Source: Megalobrama amblycephala
Lineage: Eukaryota; Chordata; Actinopteri; Cypriniformes; Xenocyprididae
Assembly (NCBI RefSeq): GCF_018812025.1
Contig: NC_063050.1
Coordinates: 12,565,037 to 12,629,036, forward strand
Direction of reading: 5' to 3'
DNA length: 64,000 nt
Part shown: piece after piece, positions 24,003-35,379 of the stretch
Numbering within the stretch: the stretch's first letter is position 1
How the letters are laid out: each line of letters starts with the position of its first letter
Notes under the pieces: model-generated
The model's input: only the letters and a program-made list of their open reading frames with translations
What the model was told of the DNA's origin: nothing
Database searches by the model: none
Made by a program: the position numbers and the translations under genes

Positions 24003-24687
24003 ATTAAAGCTGCCCTAGAACGTCTTTTTAAAAGATGTAATATAAGTCTAAGGTGTCCCCTGAATGTGTCTGTGAAGTTTCAGCTCAAAATACCCCATAG
24101 ATTTTTTTTTTTTATTCATTTTTTTAACTGCCTATTTTGGGGCATCATTAACTATGCACCGATATATAGGTTGCGGCCCCTTTAATTGCTCGTGCTCCCC
24201 GCCCCCGGAGCTCGCGCTTGCCTTGAACAGCATAAACAAAGTTCACACAGCTAATATAACCCTCAAAATGGATCTTTACAAAGTGTTCGTCATGCAGCAT
24301 GTCTAATCGCGTAAGTATTGTATTTATTTGGATGTTTACATTTGATTCTGAATGAGTTTGATGGTGCTCTGTGGCTAAAGTTAACATTACACACTGTTGG
24401 AGAGATCCAGACGTTAATACTGCCTGCCCTTGTCTAATGCCTTGAACATGGGCTGGCATATGCAAATATTGGGGGCGTACATATTAATGATCCTGACTGT
24501 TACATAACAGTCGGTGTTATGTTGAGATTCGCCTGTTCTTCGGAGGTCTTTTAAACAAATGAGATTTATATAAGAAGGAGGAAACAATGGAGTTTGAGAC
24601 TCAGTGTATGTCTTTTACATTTACTGAACTCTTGTTATTTAACTATGCCAAGGTAAATTCAATATTTAATTCTAGGGCACCTTTAAT
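24003..24687. mobile_element. non-autonomous DNA transposon with 19-bp TIRs
   Basis: The left end attaaagctgccctagaac (24003-24021) is the near-perfect inverse of the right end attctagggcacctttaat (24669-24687). The interior has no coding capacity. A related, partly deleted copy lies in inverted orientation at about 36040-36515, sharing words such as accccatagattttt and gtgtcccctgaatgtgtctg in reverse complement. Confidence 0.78.
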
Positions 24688-24904
24688 GTTTTGGGTAAAT
24701 GATTTACTTGTCAGGCAAATAGCTGCATAGTAAGCGGGATAATTTTTACAGTGGTCTTGTATCACCCTGAAGAGGTTTCTTTGGCATAACAATCTACTGA
24801 CTGTACACTACCCCTTAGTCTCCCCCTTTTTTATAACTCTGGGCATCCCCTAGAACCCCTCGATATCACTGTAAATAAAGATGATTTGACTTGCATTTAT
24901 TACA

Positions 24905-25207
24905 TGTCAAAGTTAAAAATTATAGAGTATAATATAGGTGCCTGCAGGTGGCACTTTGACTATAACTGAATATTGCCATGTAGATGACTTCAGGTCAGGA
25001 CTATTATCAAATATGTGAAGTTTGGGGCAGATTGGACATTGTATGCCTGAGTTACAACAACGTCCTGTTTTATGGCTTTAATCGCATACTTTAGCATTTA
25101 GCAAAGTTTTGCATGATTTAACGTGTTTCTAGCATGTTTGGTTATGGCATATTTAAATGTGTTAATTATATAAACTAGATAAGAGTAGTAATTTAAAATT
25201 CAAAGCC

Positions 25208-25238
<31 letters not shown>

Positions 25239-25670
25239 TCCACATTCAAACCAAAATAGCTGACTTCCTGTTGGTCGGAGCTAATCACTGTAAAATAGAA
25301 ATTTGTCCGGCTTGGTGAGAGCAATATGTGTACTGAGTTTGGTGACTGTTGACTGTCTACATCTGCCATGTTTTGAAAAAAAAAAAAAAAAGGAAAAATA
25401 AAATGGTGATTGTAAAGTATGTTTGAAAGTGACACACTTCCTACTGCCAGTTGGTGACGCTATGACTTTGACTCACAATAGTCACATCAATGTGATCGTA
25501 CTCCGACAACAAACACGCAGCTGAAGTTTCATCCAAATCAGTCAATGTATGAAGAGGTTATAACACGCTTCCTGTTTCCCATTTCTCGCCATAAATTAAT
25601 TTTAATGCCATGGCCAAACCATTCAAGATACCAAAGGTCCTCACACCACTGGTGCTCGGGCCCTAAATAC
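24905..25670. repeat. dispersed fish repeat ending in ctcgggccctaa
   Basis: The segment includes phrases (acttcctgttggtcgg, cttcctactgccagttgg, ggtgctcgggccctaa) that I recognise as typical of an abundant cyprinid interspersed repeat. It contains poly(A) tracts at 25212-25238 and 25376-25391. No open coding frame; boundaries are approximate. Confidence 0.55.
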
Positions 25671-26130
25671 ACAACCAAACCTATCCACAAAATATACAAC
25701 GAGTGCAACTGATAACACGATAGTGAAACACCAAAACAACTAAAACACAGGAAACTTAACTAAAACATAAGAAAAAAACAACAACTCAAAACCAGAAACA
25801 AATACAGATCACCCATAACAAAAGTATAATATGTAATATAATAAATTAATATAATAAGATGTATAAACGGTAATCAATTGTTTTAGAAAACAGATATTTA
25901 TATTCCCAAATAAATCTTATCATATTTGGATGTCTCCCAATATGTTCCCATTTTTTTCTAATCTTTTTGTCACCTAGATATAATTCACTTATATGCAGTA
26001 TATTATATGCATACATACTTATTAATAAGTGAGTAATATACACATACATATTTATAGTTTTTTTTTTTTAGTCATGATAGCACTTCCATTTACATCACAT
26101 ATACTCACATGTTTAGATTTAAATAAACCT
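25671..26130. other. A/T-rich intronic sequence
   Basis: Immediately downstream (minus sense) of the signal-peptide exon donor. Low-complexity A-rich and TA-rich sequence; nothing coding was seen. Confidence 0.55.
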
Positions 26131-26135
26131 CTTAC

Positions 26136-26196
26136 CTGTTGATTTTGATGTACTAAGCAGTAAAGTCAATCCAGCATATAAAATAAATCGGTACAT
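26136..26196 (-). CDS. signal-peptide exon, proposed exon 1 of the mucin-like gene
   Basis: Minus-strand ATG at 26196-26194 in good context (gaaagATG) opens a 61-bp coding exon: MYRFILYAGL then TLLLSTSKST plus one base. It ends exactly at a consensus donor, CAG|gtaag (26136/26135). The peptide has a short basic start, a hydrophobic core (FILYAGLTLLL) and small polar residues after it, a classic secretory signal. The exon ends in phase 1. The giant repeat exon begins in phase 1 with GG, so joining gives a Gly codon and keeps the Ser/Thr frame. No other acceptor-led coding exon on this strand was recognised between them. Inferred: these are exons 1 and 2 of one gene, separated by a 15.7-kb intron; further small exons cannot be excluded. 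Confidence 0.55.
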
Positions 26197-26334
26197 CTTT
26201 CAAGAGTTTGCTACCGACCCTAATGCAAGAAAGATAACCTCAGAAAAGCAACCTAACATAAATAATGCTTCTTTAATGACTGATCATGCTTAAATGGAAA
26301 CTGACTGATATGTTTTGACATCAGACTATTACTG

Positions 26335-26350
26335 TATTTAAACTCCACCC
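26335..26350 (-). promoter_or_regulatory. possible TATA-like and CACCC-like elements
   Basis: On the minus strand, gggtggag followed by tttaaata lies about 140 bp upstream of the signal-peptide ATG, a plausible core-promoter spacing for a short 5' leader. Weak evidence: the region is AT-rich, so the match could be chance. Confidence 0.25.
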
Positions 26351-26876
26351 ACACATTATTTTATACTAATATAACAGGTTCTCAGTGTGGGTCTCCAGAG
26401 TTCAGTAAGATTTTTTCTTTATCAAAATATCAAATATTATATGGATTCACCCTGTTAAATACTTAAAAATTGTAAAGAACTGATGTAATATTGTTATGTT
26501 ATATTTGTAACGATACAGCTGAACACTTTCACATTGTAAATGAATGTTGTTGTTTTTTTGTTTTTTTTTATGAAAGCCTACACTCTTTAAAAAACATATT
26601 TGGTTCCACAAAGAATGTTTTAACATCCATGGAAACTTTCTATCCCACAAAATGTTCCTTATAGTGGAAAAAGGTTATTTTTGGAACTAAAAATGGTTGT
26701 GGTTACATTGTGTACCCTCTTGGAACCTTTATTTTTAAAAGTGTGTCTTTATCTTGTAAGATTCAATAAAAAAATAAAATAAAATTATTATTAAGGAAAA
26801 CCTCATTAGTCAAGCCAATTTAATAATGATTTTACCTGGACTGACCTTTTAATGTTAACAAATTAAATTAAATTAA

Positions 26877-27102
26877 CCCTCTGGGGTTTTGTGTGTACAA
26901 ATCAGCCATGATGCAGAAAAAAAGTACAAAGCAATGAAGGGGTGACACTCTAAAATGTCTAAATATCTAAAATAGACACATGCCACCCATCGACCACAGA
27001 CACACATATGAACGGGTGTGGCTGAAACAATATGGTAAAATTGAGCCAGGAGGCTCAAATAACAGACTGAAATCAGGTTAGCTCTGATAAAGCATTCATG
27101 TT

Positions 27103-27137
<35 letters not shown>

Positions 27138-28124
27138 ATGTTATGTGCATTATGTCTTTCTCTGTGTTCAGGTTTGAGCCATATGGCACAAGCACAACTG
27201 GCTTTTAAAGGGAATGAGAGACACGACTCTGGTTGGTTTAATAGGGACAACCCTTTCAGACAATGCACCAGGCGCACCGACCATTTTTCCCGTCCTTAAA
27301 CTAGCAAAACTAGTAAACTTGTGCACCGTCCGCATGACGTAATTTTCGTCACGCGGAGGGCTCGCGGCTGGCCACACACTCCGTCAGCGTACGCGTGCAA
27401 CAGCGCATGCACAAGCAGGACAGAAGAGTCTAGTAGGTGGAAATGTGCACAGTACTGAGCACAATGTGCAGTCGTCGAAGAAGAGTGTGTATAGAGCGAT
27501 TCAAAAACAAGACGTGTAAACTCAGAAGCATGCCTTCTCCATCGTTTTTGTTTCTTGTTCTCTTGGTGTATCTTCTAAGTTGCAATGGTGGATGCACTAT
27601 TTTTCTTCTCCAATCCTGCCCAGCGAATGTCCCGTTGATGACAATGTCTGGAGTATAGAAAAATGTTTACTGCGCATGTGTTGAACTCGGTCATCCGCGC
27701 ACATCCGTGGTTTAGTATACTTTAAAGGATGCTCGTACACGTCTTGCGCGGAAAGTGAAGGGGTAAAGTGCACTTGCTTTAGACCATGTGCTTAGATCTT
27801 TAAAATAGGGCCAATTGTCTCTATTTTAACATAAAATGCAGCTTTAATTGAAAATTAATTCAAAAATAGAACAAACATGTTTGTATTATTTTCAATAAAG
27901 AAAAAAAATGTATCATAATTATTGATAATTATTGCAAAAATATTAATTAGTACCATGACATTTTCTCAAAATAAAAAAGAAAATAAGAAAAAAAAATATA
28001 TTATTGAACAAAAAAATGTTGCATTGATTTTACTGAAAATAAAACAAATGTTACATGTCAGGTATTCGGTCACTTTTGACCTTGAGCAACACCATGTAAC
28101 CCCCAAATAAACAGTACCAGAGGG
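26877..28124. mobile_element. piggyBac-like non-autonomous element (TTAA sites)
   Basis: It begins TTAA-ccctctgg (26873-26884) and ends ccagaggg-TTAA (28117-28128). The 8-bp terminal inverted repeat and the TTAA duplication on each side are the signature of piggyBac-type insertion. The interior (about 1.25 kb) has long T and A tracts and no transposase frame I can recognise. Confidence 0.68.
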
Positions 28125-28871
28125 TTAAAAAAAATCATTAATGTGTTATAAATATTAACATTAACTATGTTGTTGTTGATAGTTTACAGTAGTTATTATT
28201 GCATTAACCAATGTTAACAAATGTAACCTTATTGTAAAGTGTTAATAAACTTCAGATTTCCTGAATCTGATTGTCCGGTTGTCTAGTTTAAGTAATGTGG
28301 AGAAACCTGAATTTCTCCTGTTTATTTCCTGCATGGTTTTGTTTGAATAACAAATATGAATTCTATTGATAGAGTTCTGGGTCCTTGCATTCCAGAAGCA
28401 TAGGTCACCTTTGCAATTCAGAGGCCCGTTGGTTCATTGTAAGGTATGCAATGAAACTGCAATTACTTTATTATCTTTGTTATATTTAATATAAAAGCAG
28501 ACCCCTTCTGATGTGAGGCTCGTTTCAAGTAAAACAGCTGAAACATAGCAAAGGCTTCTACTGTCCAGAAAATATCCTGAAAGCATAAAAATTTTCTTTG
28601 GCTCAAACAATGCTGTCAGACTATTGTTTTCTGTTAGTGAATGTGTTTGATTCTAAACAAGTTCTTCATGGTTACAGATTCCCTGTAAGTAAAGCATTGT
28701 TCTTAGTAGAAGGAGTTTGCATATTATGAACTATTTAGCTGATGCAGTGCCTAAACGCTCCTTACTAACATATACCCTAGTAAAAAAAAAAATTAAGTTA
28801 TACTTAAGCACAATTTATTTGTATGTACTGAAAAAAATGTTTTCAATCATCCAGTTAAAAAAATAAAAATA

Positions 28872-28919
<48 letters not shown>
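28872..28919. repeat. (AAT)n microsatellite
   Basis: About 16 perfect aat/taa units. Confidence 0.95.
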
Positions 28920-29091
28920 CTGACACTTAAAAGAATATCCTTGCTCTCCAAAGATTTATATTGGTAATGAATGGGGGGCATGTTTTGAAGACAAAAATCC
29001 ATTATAAAAAATAAAAAAAAAACAAACAAAAAAAAATCCATACTGCTCCAGTGGGTTAATAAAGGCATTCTGAAATGAAATGAGTTTTTGT

Positions 29092-29095
<4 letters not shown>

Positions 29096-29149
<54 letters not shown>
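29096..29149. repeat. (AT)n microsatellite
   Basis: About 27 uninterrupted AT units; the Tyr/Ile-rich open frames here are artefacts of it. Confidence 0.95.
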
Positions 29150-29150
<1 letters not shown>

Positions 29151-30373
29151 CAGCCTGCTGCTCCTACACATGAAGTCATTAACATTACATGGAAGTATGA
29201 GCTATTTCTCAAATTCCCAAAAAAATTATAAAAAAAAAAAATCCAAACGGGTTAACACATAAAGTTGTCATGTAAAACATCTGCAATTGCTGATAAAGAA
29301 GCAACTCTGTAATAATCAAGGGTCAAGAGCTCAACTAAAGCAACCTATAACCTGAAATAAAGTCAGTCTGGTTAGTAATAAGTGAAGCTGGTAATGCCGT
29401 TTGTGGAGTTGTAGTTTCTTATTTCTCTTTCTTTCAGTGTTTGTTCACAGCAGGTGTTTGAATGATTGAAAGAATGTTTCAGGAACATCATACTAACCTT
29501 CAAATAACATTCCACTAACATTAAGGAAACTGGACAATTTATGTTCTTGGAATGTTACAAATCAACGTTACTACAATGTTGAATTTTAAATCAAAATTAA
29601 GTTGAAAGAACGTTTGAGGAATGTTATACCTTATAAAAACGTTCCTGTAACATCAAGAAAACTGGATGATTTTATTGTTCCCAGAACCAACACTGAATAT
29701 TTAGAGAACGTTCTTATAACAAAAGGCTATCAAAGTTTGACCTAAAATCTGTATTTGATAAAAAAACTTTGAAGTTGACATAACATCAAGTGTATGTTTA
29801 TGTATAAAGAGAAGAACTCATCACGTGGAATATTGTTATAAGACAGAGAACTTGGTTCTTTCTGTTTCACTTTAGCAAGAAAACAAAAGAGTCTATGGTT
29901 CTTTCTTACTGATGAAACCTGAGGTAACATGAAGGCAAAACCAAGTTCTATGGCATTTCCAGCTCAACACTGTCCCCTAGCGGCCAGGAGCATTTCTGTT
30001 GCATAGTGATTATAACCGTCTGATCATATTTGTTTTGTAAAATTGTGCTGATCAGATGAAATCAAAATATGTCAACTAAGAAAGGATGGATAAGAATGCA
30101 TACTGTATAAATATATGTTGTGTTTAACATCTCTGTCGCTTGTGCAGTCTAACAAAGTTTGAAGGTAAACTTTACTAAAAAATTAATAGCACAAATTGCA
30201 CCAAAAGCACAAATAGTTTGGACACGTCCATGTTTATTCATTTTATTTATTAATTTATTTTCTCTCTGAAATGGTGGATAATCACACAGCATCAGAATAT
30301 TATGCATGCAAGCAAAATATATTTGCATATGAGCACACAATGCTGTTTCTCTTGAACCTGGATGAAATCTTTG

Positions 30374-30520
30374 TCAGGGCTGCACAAAGGTCAGCTGCAC
30401 ATCTCCACTAACTTCCAAAACATCAATCTCTTCCATGTTGTTGTAGCGACGGCTGAAAGTGTGAGTTTTTTTACCACTGACAAACACCTCGTAATTATCA
30501 GGACAGCAACAAATGGTGAC
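30374..30520 (-). CDS. galectin carbohydrate-recognition domain, last exon
   Basis: The acceptor tgcatttcag lies just before 30520, then 48 codons and a TGA at 30376-30374. The product starts VTICCCPDNYEVFVSG and ends EIDVLEVSGDVQLTFVQP. Known: galectin domains end with a strand-rich segment of the form YxVxVNG...hRh..l..I..L.V.GDV.L, which this follows closely. It joins in phase 0 to the exon at 30633-30796. The gene lies on the same strand as the mucin-like gene, upstream of its first exon. A plus-strand frame over the same bases (30362-30781) is a shadow. Confidence 0.85.
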   Translation of the reverse strand, partial: VTICCCPDNYEVFVSGKKTHTFSRRYNNMEEIDVLEVSGDVQLTFVQP

Positions 30521-30617
30521 CTGAAATGCACAAAGACAAGACCACACCCAGATGCGTGGATATTGATACAATATTATGAAGCAAATATCACAACCTCTAT
30601 TGTACAGTCAGGGATCA

Positions 30618-30827
<210 letters not shown>

Positions 30828-30944
30828 TCAATGACCAGGTAGATGTCATTACAACATTCCAGCAGTATAGTAGGATTTTTAAAAGCATTTTTAAAACAGA
30901 ATATATTTGATATTATATCTGTGTCAGAAACAACCCACATAGCA

Positions 30945-32822
30945 AGAAACCATCTAAACGATATTAAATCAATGTTAATTTGCCAATTTTAACTGCATTG
31001 AATTAATGTCACTTTTGCAAAACCCAATTAATGTTGAAAAAAAAAATCTATTCAAAAATTTCATCCAAAAATCAATGGCAATGTCACTGAATCAATGTTA
31101 AAATGTGATGTTGGTTCAACATCATGTTTGCACTCTCAGAAATTAAAACAACAACTACAACTGACTTACAGGGATAGTTCATCCAAAAATGAAAATTTGA
31201 TGTTCATCTGCTTACCCGCAGGGCATCCAAGATGTAGGTGACTTTGTTTCTTCAGTAGAACACAAATGATGATTTTGAACTCCATCCGTTGCCGTCTATC
31301 AGTCGTATAATGCATGTCAATGGGAACTTTGTCTATGAGAGTCAAAAAACATGTACAGACAAATCCAAATTAAACCCTGCGGCTCGTGACGACACATTGA
31401 TGTCCTAAGACACAAAAAGATCAGTTTGTGTGAGAAACCGAACATTATTTATATAATTTTTTACCTCTAATACACCACTATGTCCAACTGCCTTGAGCAT
31501 CCGGTTAGTGAGGTCTGAACATGCTCTGACAACGGAAGTGATGTCTCGCATACATTGAGGCAAAGCATGAGACATCACTTCCGTCATCAGAACGCGTTTT
31601 CTGACCTCAACAACAGGGTTTAATTTGGATTTGTCTGTGCGTGATGTTTTTTACTCTTATAGATGGAGTTCCCATTGACATGCATTATACGACTGATAGA
31701 CGGCAACGGTTGGAGTTAAAAATCATCATTTGTGTTCTACTGAAGAAAGAAAGTCACCTACATCTTGAATGCCCTGCGGGTAAGCAGATAAACATCAAAT
31801 TTTATTTTTGGGTGAACTATCCCTTTAAAGCCACACAGTCTGAAATAAACTGCAAATAAAAGAAATTAAATCTCTCAATATTTCAACAGAAGTTTTTTTT
31901 TTTTTTTTTCCACTGTTAACCAGGGATAAAATTAATGAATTATTTTACTTTGTGATGCAGAAAACTTTCAACTTTTGATCATCTTTACTTCTGGGTCTCC
32001 TTACAACATATTGTGTTTCCGTAAACACAATTACAAACTCACATAAAAAGCCAAGAGTCAAACTGTCCAACTAAAGGAAACACTGACCACCATAATGGTG
32101 ACCAACATTTTCAATAAAACATCAACATGTTAATTCTCAAAAAGAACTTCTGCTGAGATCTTGAGAGATTTAATGTCTTCTTTTGTCTTCAGTTGATTTC
32201 AGGCTGTGTGGTTTTAAGTCAGTTGTAGTTTGTGTCTTGAGAGATTTAAAGCTGCTGCGGCACACTGGTAATCTTGAATTTGAACGCCTGTACACTGTGC
32301 ATGAGAGGGGTGTGATCAGCGCGCACGCGAGCTTGATTGATTGACACTGCCAAGACACTCCTTCTGGCTCTGATTGGTTGTTTCTTACCGGGAGCGGTGC
32401 ATTTCTGCAAATGGCAATAGGGCCACTGGGAGGAGCCAGAGGAGCTTGATTTTTTCACAGATTATCTGTCTCATATTCTACTGTCAGGACATAATGTCAG
32501 GTTTAACAAATATGTAAAAAATATTTTTTTTACAAAAGTTACCTACAGCAGCTTTAATGTCTTCTTTTATCTTCAGTTGATTTCAGGCTGTGTGGCTTTA
32601 AGTCAGTTGTAGTTGTGTTTCATTTTCTGAGAGTGCAAGAATGATGTTGAACCAACATCACATTGTAACATTGGTTCAATGCCATTACCATTGATTTTTT
32701 GTTGAAATTTCAACATTTTTTCAAAATTAATTATGGGTACAAAAGTGATGTTTATTTAATGCAGTTAACATTGACACATTAACATTGATTTAACATTGTT
32801 TGATGGTTGCTTGCTATCTGGG
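30945..32822. repeat. long fold-back element with nested insertions
   Basis: The left arm (30948-31160: catagcaagaaacc..., caacatcatg..., ctgagagtgc in complement) is the inverse of the right arm (about 32610-32815, ending ggttgcttgctatc). Between the arms lies a second, independent palindrome (31170-31824) and a fragment of the 54.7-kb fold-back family (about 32000-32170). Confidence 0.7.
31170..31824. mobile_element. palindromic MITE, arms about 200 bp
   Basis: The left end agggatagttcatccaaaaa is the inverse of the right end tttttgggtgaactatccct. The internal words gcattatacgactgatag and catttgtgttctactgaaga also mirror each other. This resembles an abundant cyprinid palindromic MITE; no coding content. 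Confidence 0.82.
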
Positions 32823-34019
32823 AAATGATACTGCCAAACCTTTTTGCTTGGGGATTGATGACTCCCTGGATGACAATGCATTTTCCAGGCTGTACTCCAC
32901 CATATATGATGCTTTTGTATGGGACCATCTGTTTGTTGGTCAAAATAATTAAAGATATTCATCATATACTGCAATATGACACATTGCATATTAACAATTA
33001 AGTTAATGTACTTAGAGAAAACATTGCATAATAAGTTATTTAATAAAATAATCTTAAAATGATAAATACTGAAAATGTGACATTTGTTTCATGATAATAT
33101 TCAACAACATTTAGAGATCTGCAGAAAGTCTTCATCAAAATGTTCTCTTAAAGCACCAGAATCACCAGAAAGTGTGAGAGAAATCCAGTCCAGAAAATTA
33201 AATAACACAATTTTGCAAAATGTGTGCAAACCACACATTTGTTGTATTGTTACTGGATATAAACATTTTAGAGCACCAAATAGAGGGTTTCCACACATTT
33301 AAACCTTTAGGTCATTCTTATTCTTCAAGTGACCCAGAGATTTAGATTATTTGTCTATCAAACATCTGTGCAAAATGCCATTGCCTTCAGGCAGGGCTGT
33401 TGCCATAGAGTTCAATTTTTACCATGCAGAGTAGACAAAGTACAATACGCTTACAATAACTGTTTCACAATGACAAGTTCTGATTTTGGCTCTGCATCTC
33501 TGTTAAAAAGAGTAAGTACAAAGACTGGGTGCAGATAATATGGAGAAAGCGTACACTTTGCTAATTTACATGTACTAGCCAAATTTTAACAATACAGTGC
33601 TGATCAGCAAACTTTTCCTTTAAAATAACTCACCAGAGATCCTGGAAGAGCAGGAAGGTGGGACTGTAAGGAAATGCAGATATTTAGGATGGGAACACAT
33701 TTAGCAGAACTCAAGAACAAAAACAACCAAAAACAACCAAATGTTAACACAAAACAAAACACTGGAAGAAATAAGGGCTTAAATAACAACCAATTAAACT
33801 ATCTAGAAAACACAGGGAACAGGCAAAACGCAGGGAACAGAAAGAAAATGAAATCAAAACAGAACAAGGCCGTTACAATATGGTGCGAATCTTATTCCCT
33901 CATTTCACAACAACTTGTCAAAAATACATCTGTACACACTGATACATCAGATTAGAATTAACACAGAATATGCTATACATACTGTATAATGCTGTCATCT
34001 GACTGTTAATGTACCCCAG
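32823..34019. other. non-coding, no gene recognised
   Basis: AT-rich. Small open frames at 33084-33300 on both strands lack splice sites, homology or codon signal that I can recognise. Bases 33700-33870 are an A-rich dispersed-repeat tail similar in style to 10750-10980. Confidence 0.5.
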
Positions 34020-34915
34020 TTTCCCTTACATAGCAAAATGCCCAGTGTTAAATGAACACCCAAAGTGTACATATGAGTCCATCTTGCCGGGTGTTAAAAA
34101 GTAACACTGAAGCAGTGTTAAAGTTAATGAGATAATTGATTGATGATTGAGTGATGATTGACAATTAGTGGAGACACCTGATGATAATAAGCAGAATCAT
34201 TGAAAAAAAGAGAGAAAAAAGGTGTTAATTAATGTTTTATGAATGTTTCATTTCAAGTCACCATGAAAGAGGTCAGCGTTTGCTTTAGTTGGGCTCTTGA
34301 CTCTTTACCTTTCATTATTAATTGTTCTCTGGCTGCTCCAGCTTTGTGTTTGTAAAGCACATTTGTTATGGTCACAATATAATTTGATGATGTAATCATC
34401 ATGTGATGGCCTGATGTCATTTAGAGACTAAATCTCTGACTGTGTGCTTGATGTGCAGCTTTAGTATTAGTGATTGTAGGCCTGTGATTTTACAGCTTGA
34501 GATCAAGAATGACTTTGTTTTTCCTTTTTTTTTTTTTTTTTAAGAATAATATATCATGCACTGCAGCTTCAGTGTTTAAACACACAAAGACATCAAGAAT
34601 CAGCATCTGATTCTCAAGAACGGTGACGATAAATAAATACAAAATACTGACAAACAGATCAACTCTGAACATCACAAAACAAGCTACTGTCACAACAAAA
34701 CAACAGAAAAATAAAAGCAAACATGAACAATCTACGAAAATTACAGGACAATTCAGCTGCATAATTTATTCATGCAGCAATGCATGATGGGAGCCTTGGA
34801 TGAGTTTTGATTGGTGGCTCCCATCATGCACTGCAACATGAAGCACTTTGTTTGATTGTCACCATTGTTGAGGGTCATATGCTGATTCTTGATGTCTGTG
34901 TGTGTTTAAAAAAAA
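34020..34915. repeat. fold-back family copy
   Basis: It shares tttgctttagttgggctcttgac, gcacatttgttatgg and cacaaagacatcaagaatcagc with the palindrome at 54751-56431. The centre at 34775-34840 (gcaatgcatgatgggagcc ... ggctcccatcatgcactgc) is a hairpin. The right arm is short and ends near 34915. Confidence 0.65.
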
Positions 34916-34924
34916 AAAAATAGC

Positions 34925-35012
34925 AACAGAATGTGGCCCAGATCCGGCCCACATCTGGTACATGTGGATTATATGCGGACCAGATGTGGGCCAGATCTGG
35001 GCCGACACTATG
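34925..35012. repeat. ggcccagatctgg-type short palindromic repeat
   Basis: The words gtggcccagatccggcccac and gtgggccagatctgggcc form interleaved short inverted repeats. It abuts the truncated end of the Rho-family pseudogene. Confidence 0.6.
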
Positions 35013-35025
35013 TTGCTATCAGGGT

Positions 35026-35379
35026 TGTCTTTTGTCAGATCAAATTTAGTCCCAACTAGAATTGTCAGAGTGTTGGAGCAATAATGCCTGGGCTCCAGAT
35101 GCCATTTTTCACAGATAGAGTCTAGAAGGAGAAACATATCAAGAACACAACCATCTGAGGGTAGGAAAGTGGGCAAAGCCTGTCAAATTCCTCCACCCCT
35201 AATGAATCCCACAGTGCCAGTTTGACTGGATTCCCATCAACAATCTCAATGGCAGAATAATTATTATACACAGTGGGGACAAACTCCCCTGTAAAACGAT
35301 TGGAGGCGTAGCTGATCATAATACATGTTTTTTTTCCTACAGTCCTGCCCTCAACAATCACACACTTTATGGTCTCTAT
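35026..35379 (-). pseudogene. Rac/RhoG-like small GTPase retro-pseudogene, truncated
   Basis: An intron-less match to the first two-thirds of a Rho-family GTPase: ETIKCVIV, a P-loop region [24 protein letters not shown] (effector loop), [21 protein letters not shown], then in a second frame EKWHLEPRHYC and LVGTKFDL. Lesions: the expected start Met is Ile (ATA), the P-loop has an extra Lys and lacks the usual GDGAVGKT form, there is a frameshift near 35130-35160, and sequence after LVGTKFDL is lost at a repeat. Intact Rac genes have introns, so a processed copy is inferred. Confidence 0.75.

Larger units (their letters stand above)
28125..30373. other. repeat-rich non-coding stretch
   Basis: Contains an (aat)n microsatellite (28872-28919), an (at)n microsatellite (29096-29149), a short match to the fold-back family (29355-29415: aataaagtcagtctggttag) and at 29450-29740 a diverged repeat with recurring gaatgtt/aacgttc words, also seen near 51290-51620. 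No coding exon was recognised. Confidence 0.6.

Noticed and set aside
24148..24465. 105-residue minus-strand frame
   Set aside because: Lies wholly inside a TIR-bounded non-autonomous transposon and resembles no protein I know.
27437..27658. 73-residue frame with hydrophobic segment
   Set aside because: Inside the TTAA-bounded element, no homology recognised, no splice sites; too short to support.
33084..33302. Overlapping 65- and 72-residue frames on both strands
   Set aside because: No motif, splice site or codon signal; considered as a missing galectin exon but the sequence does not match.
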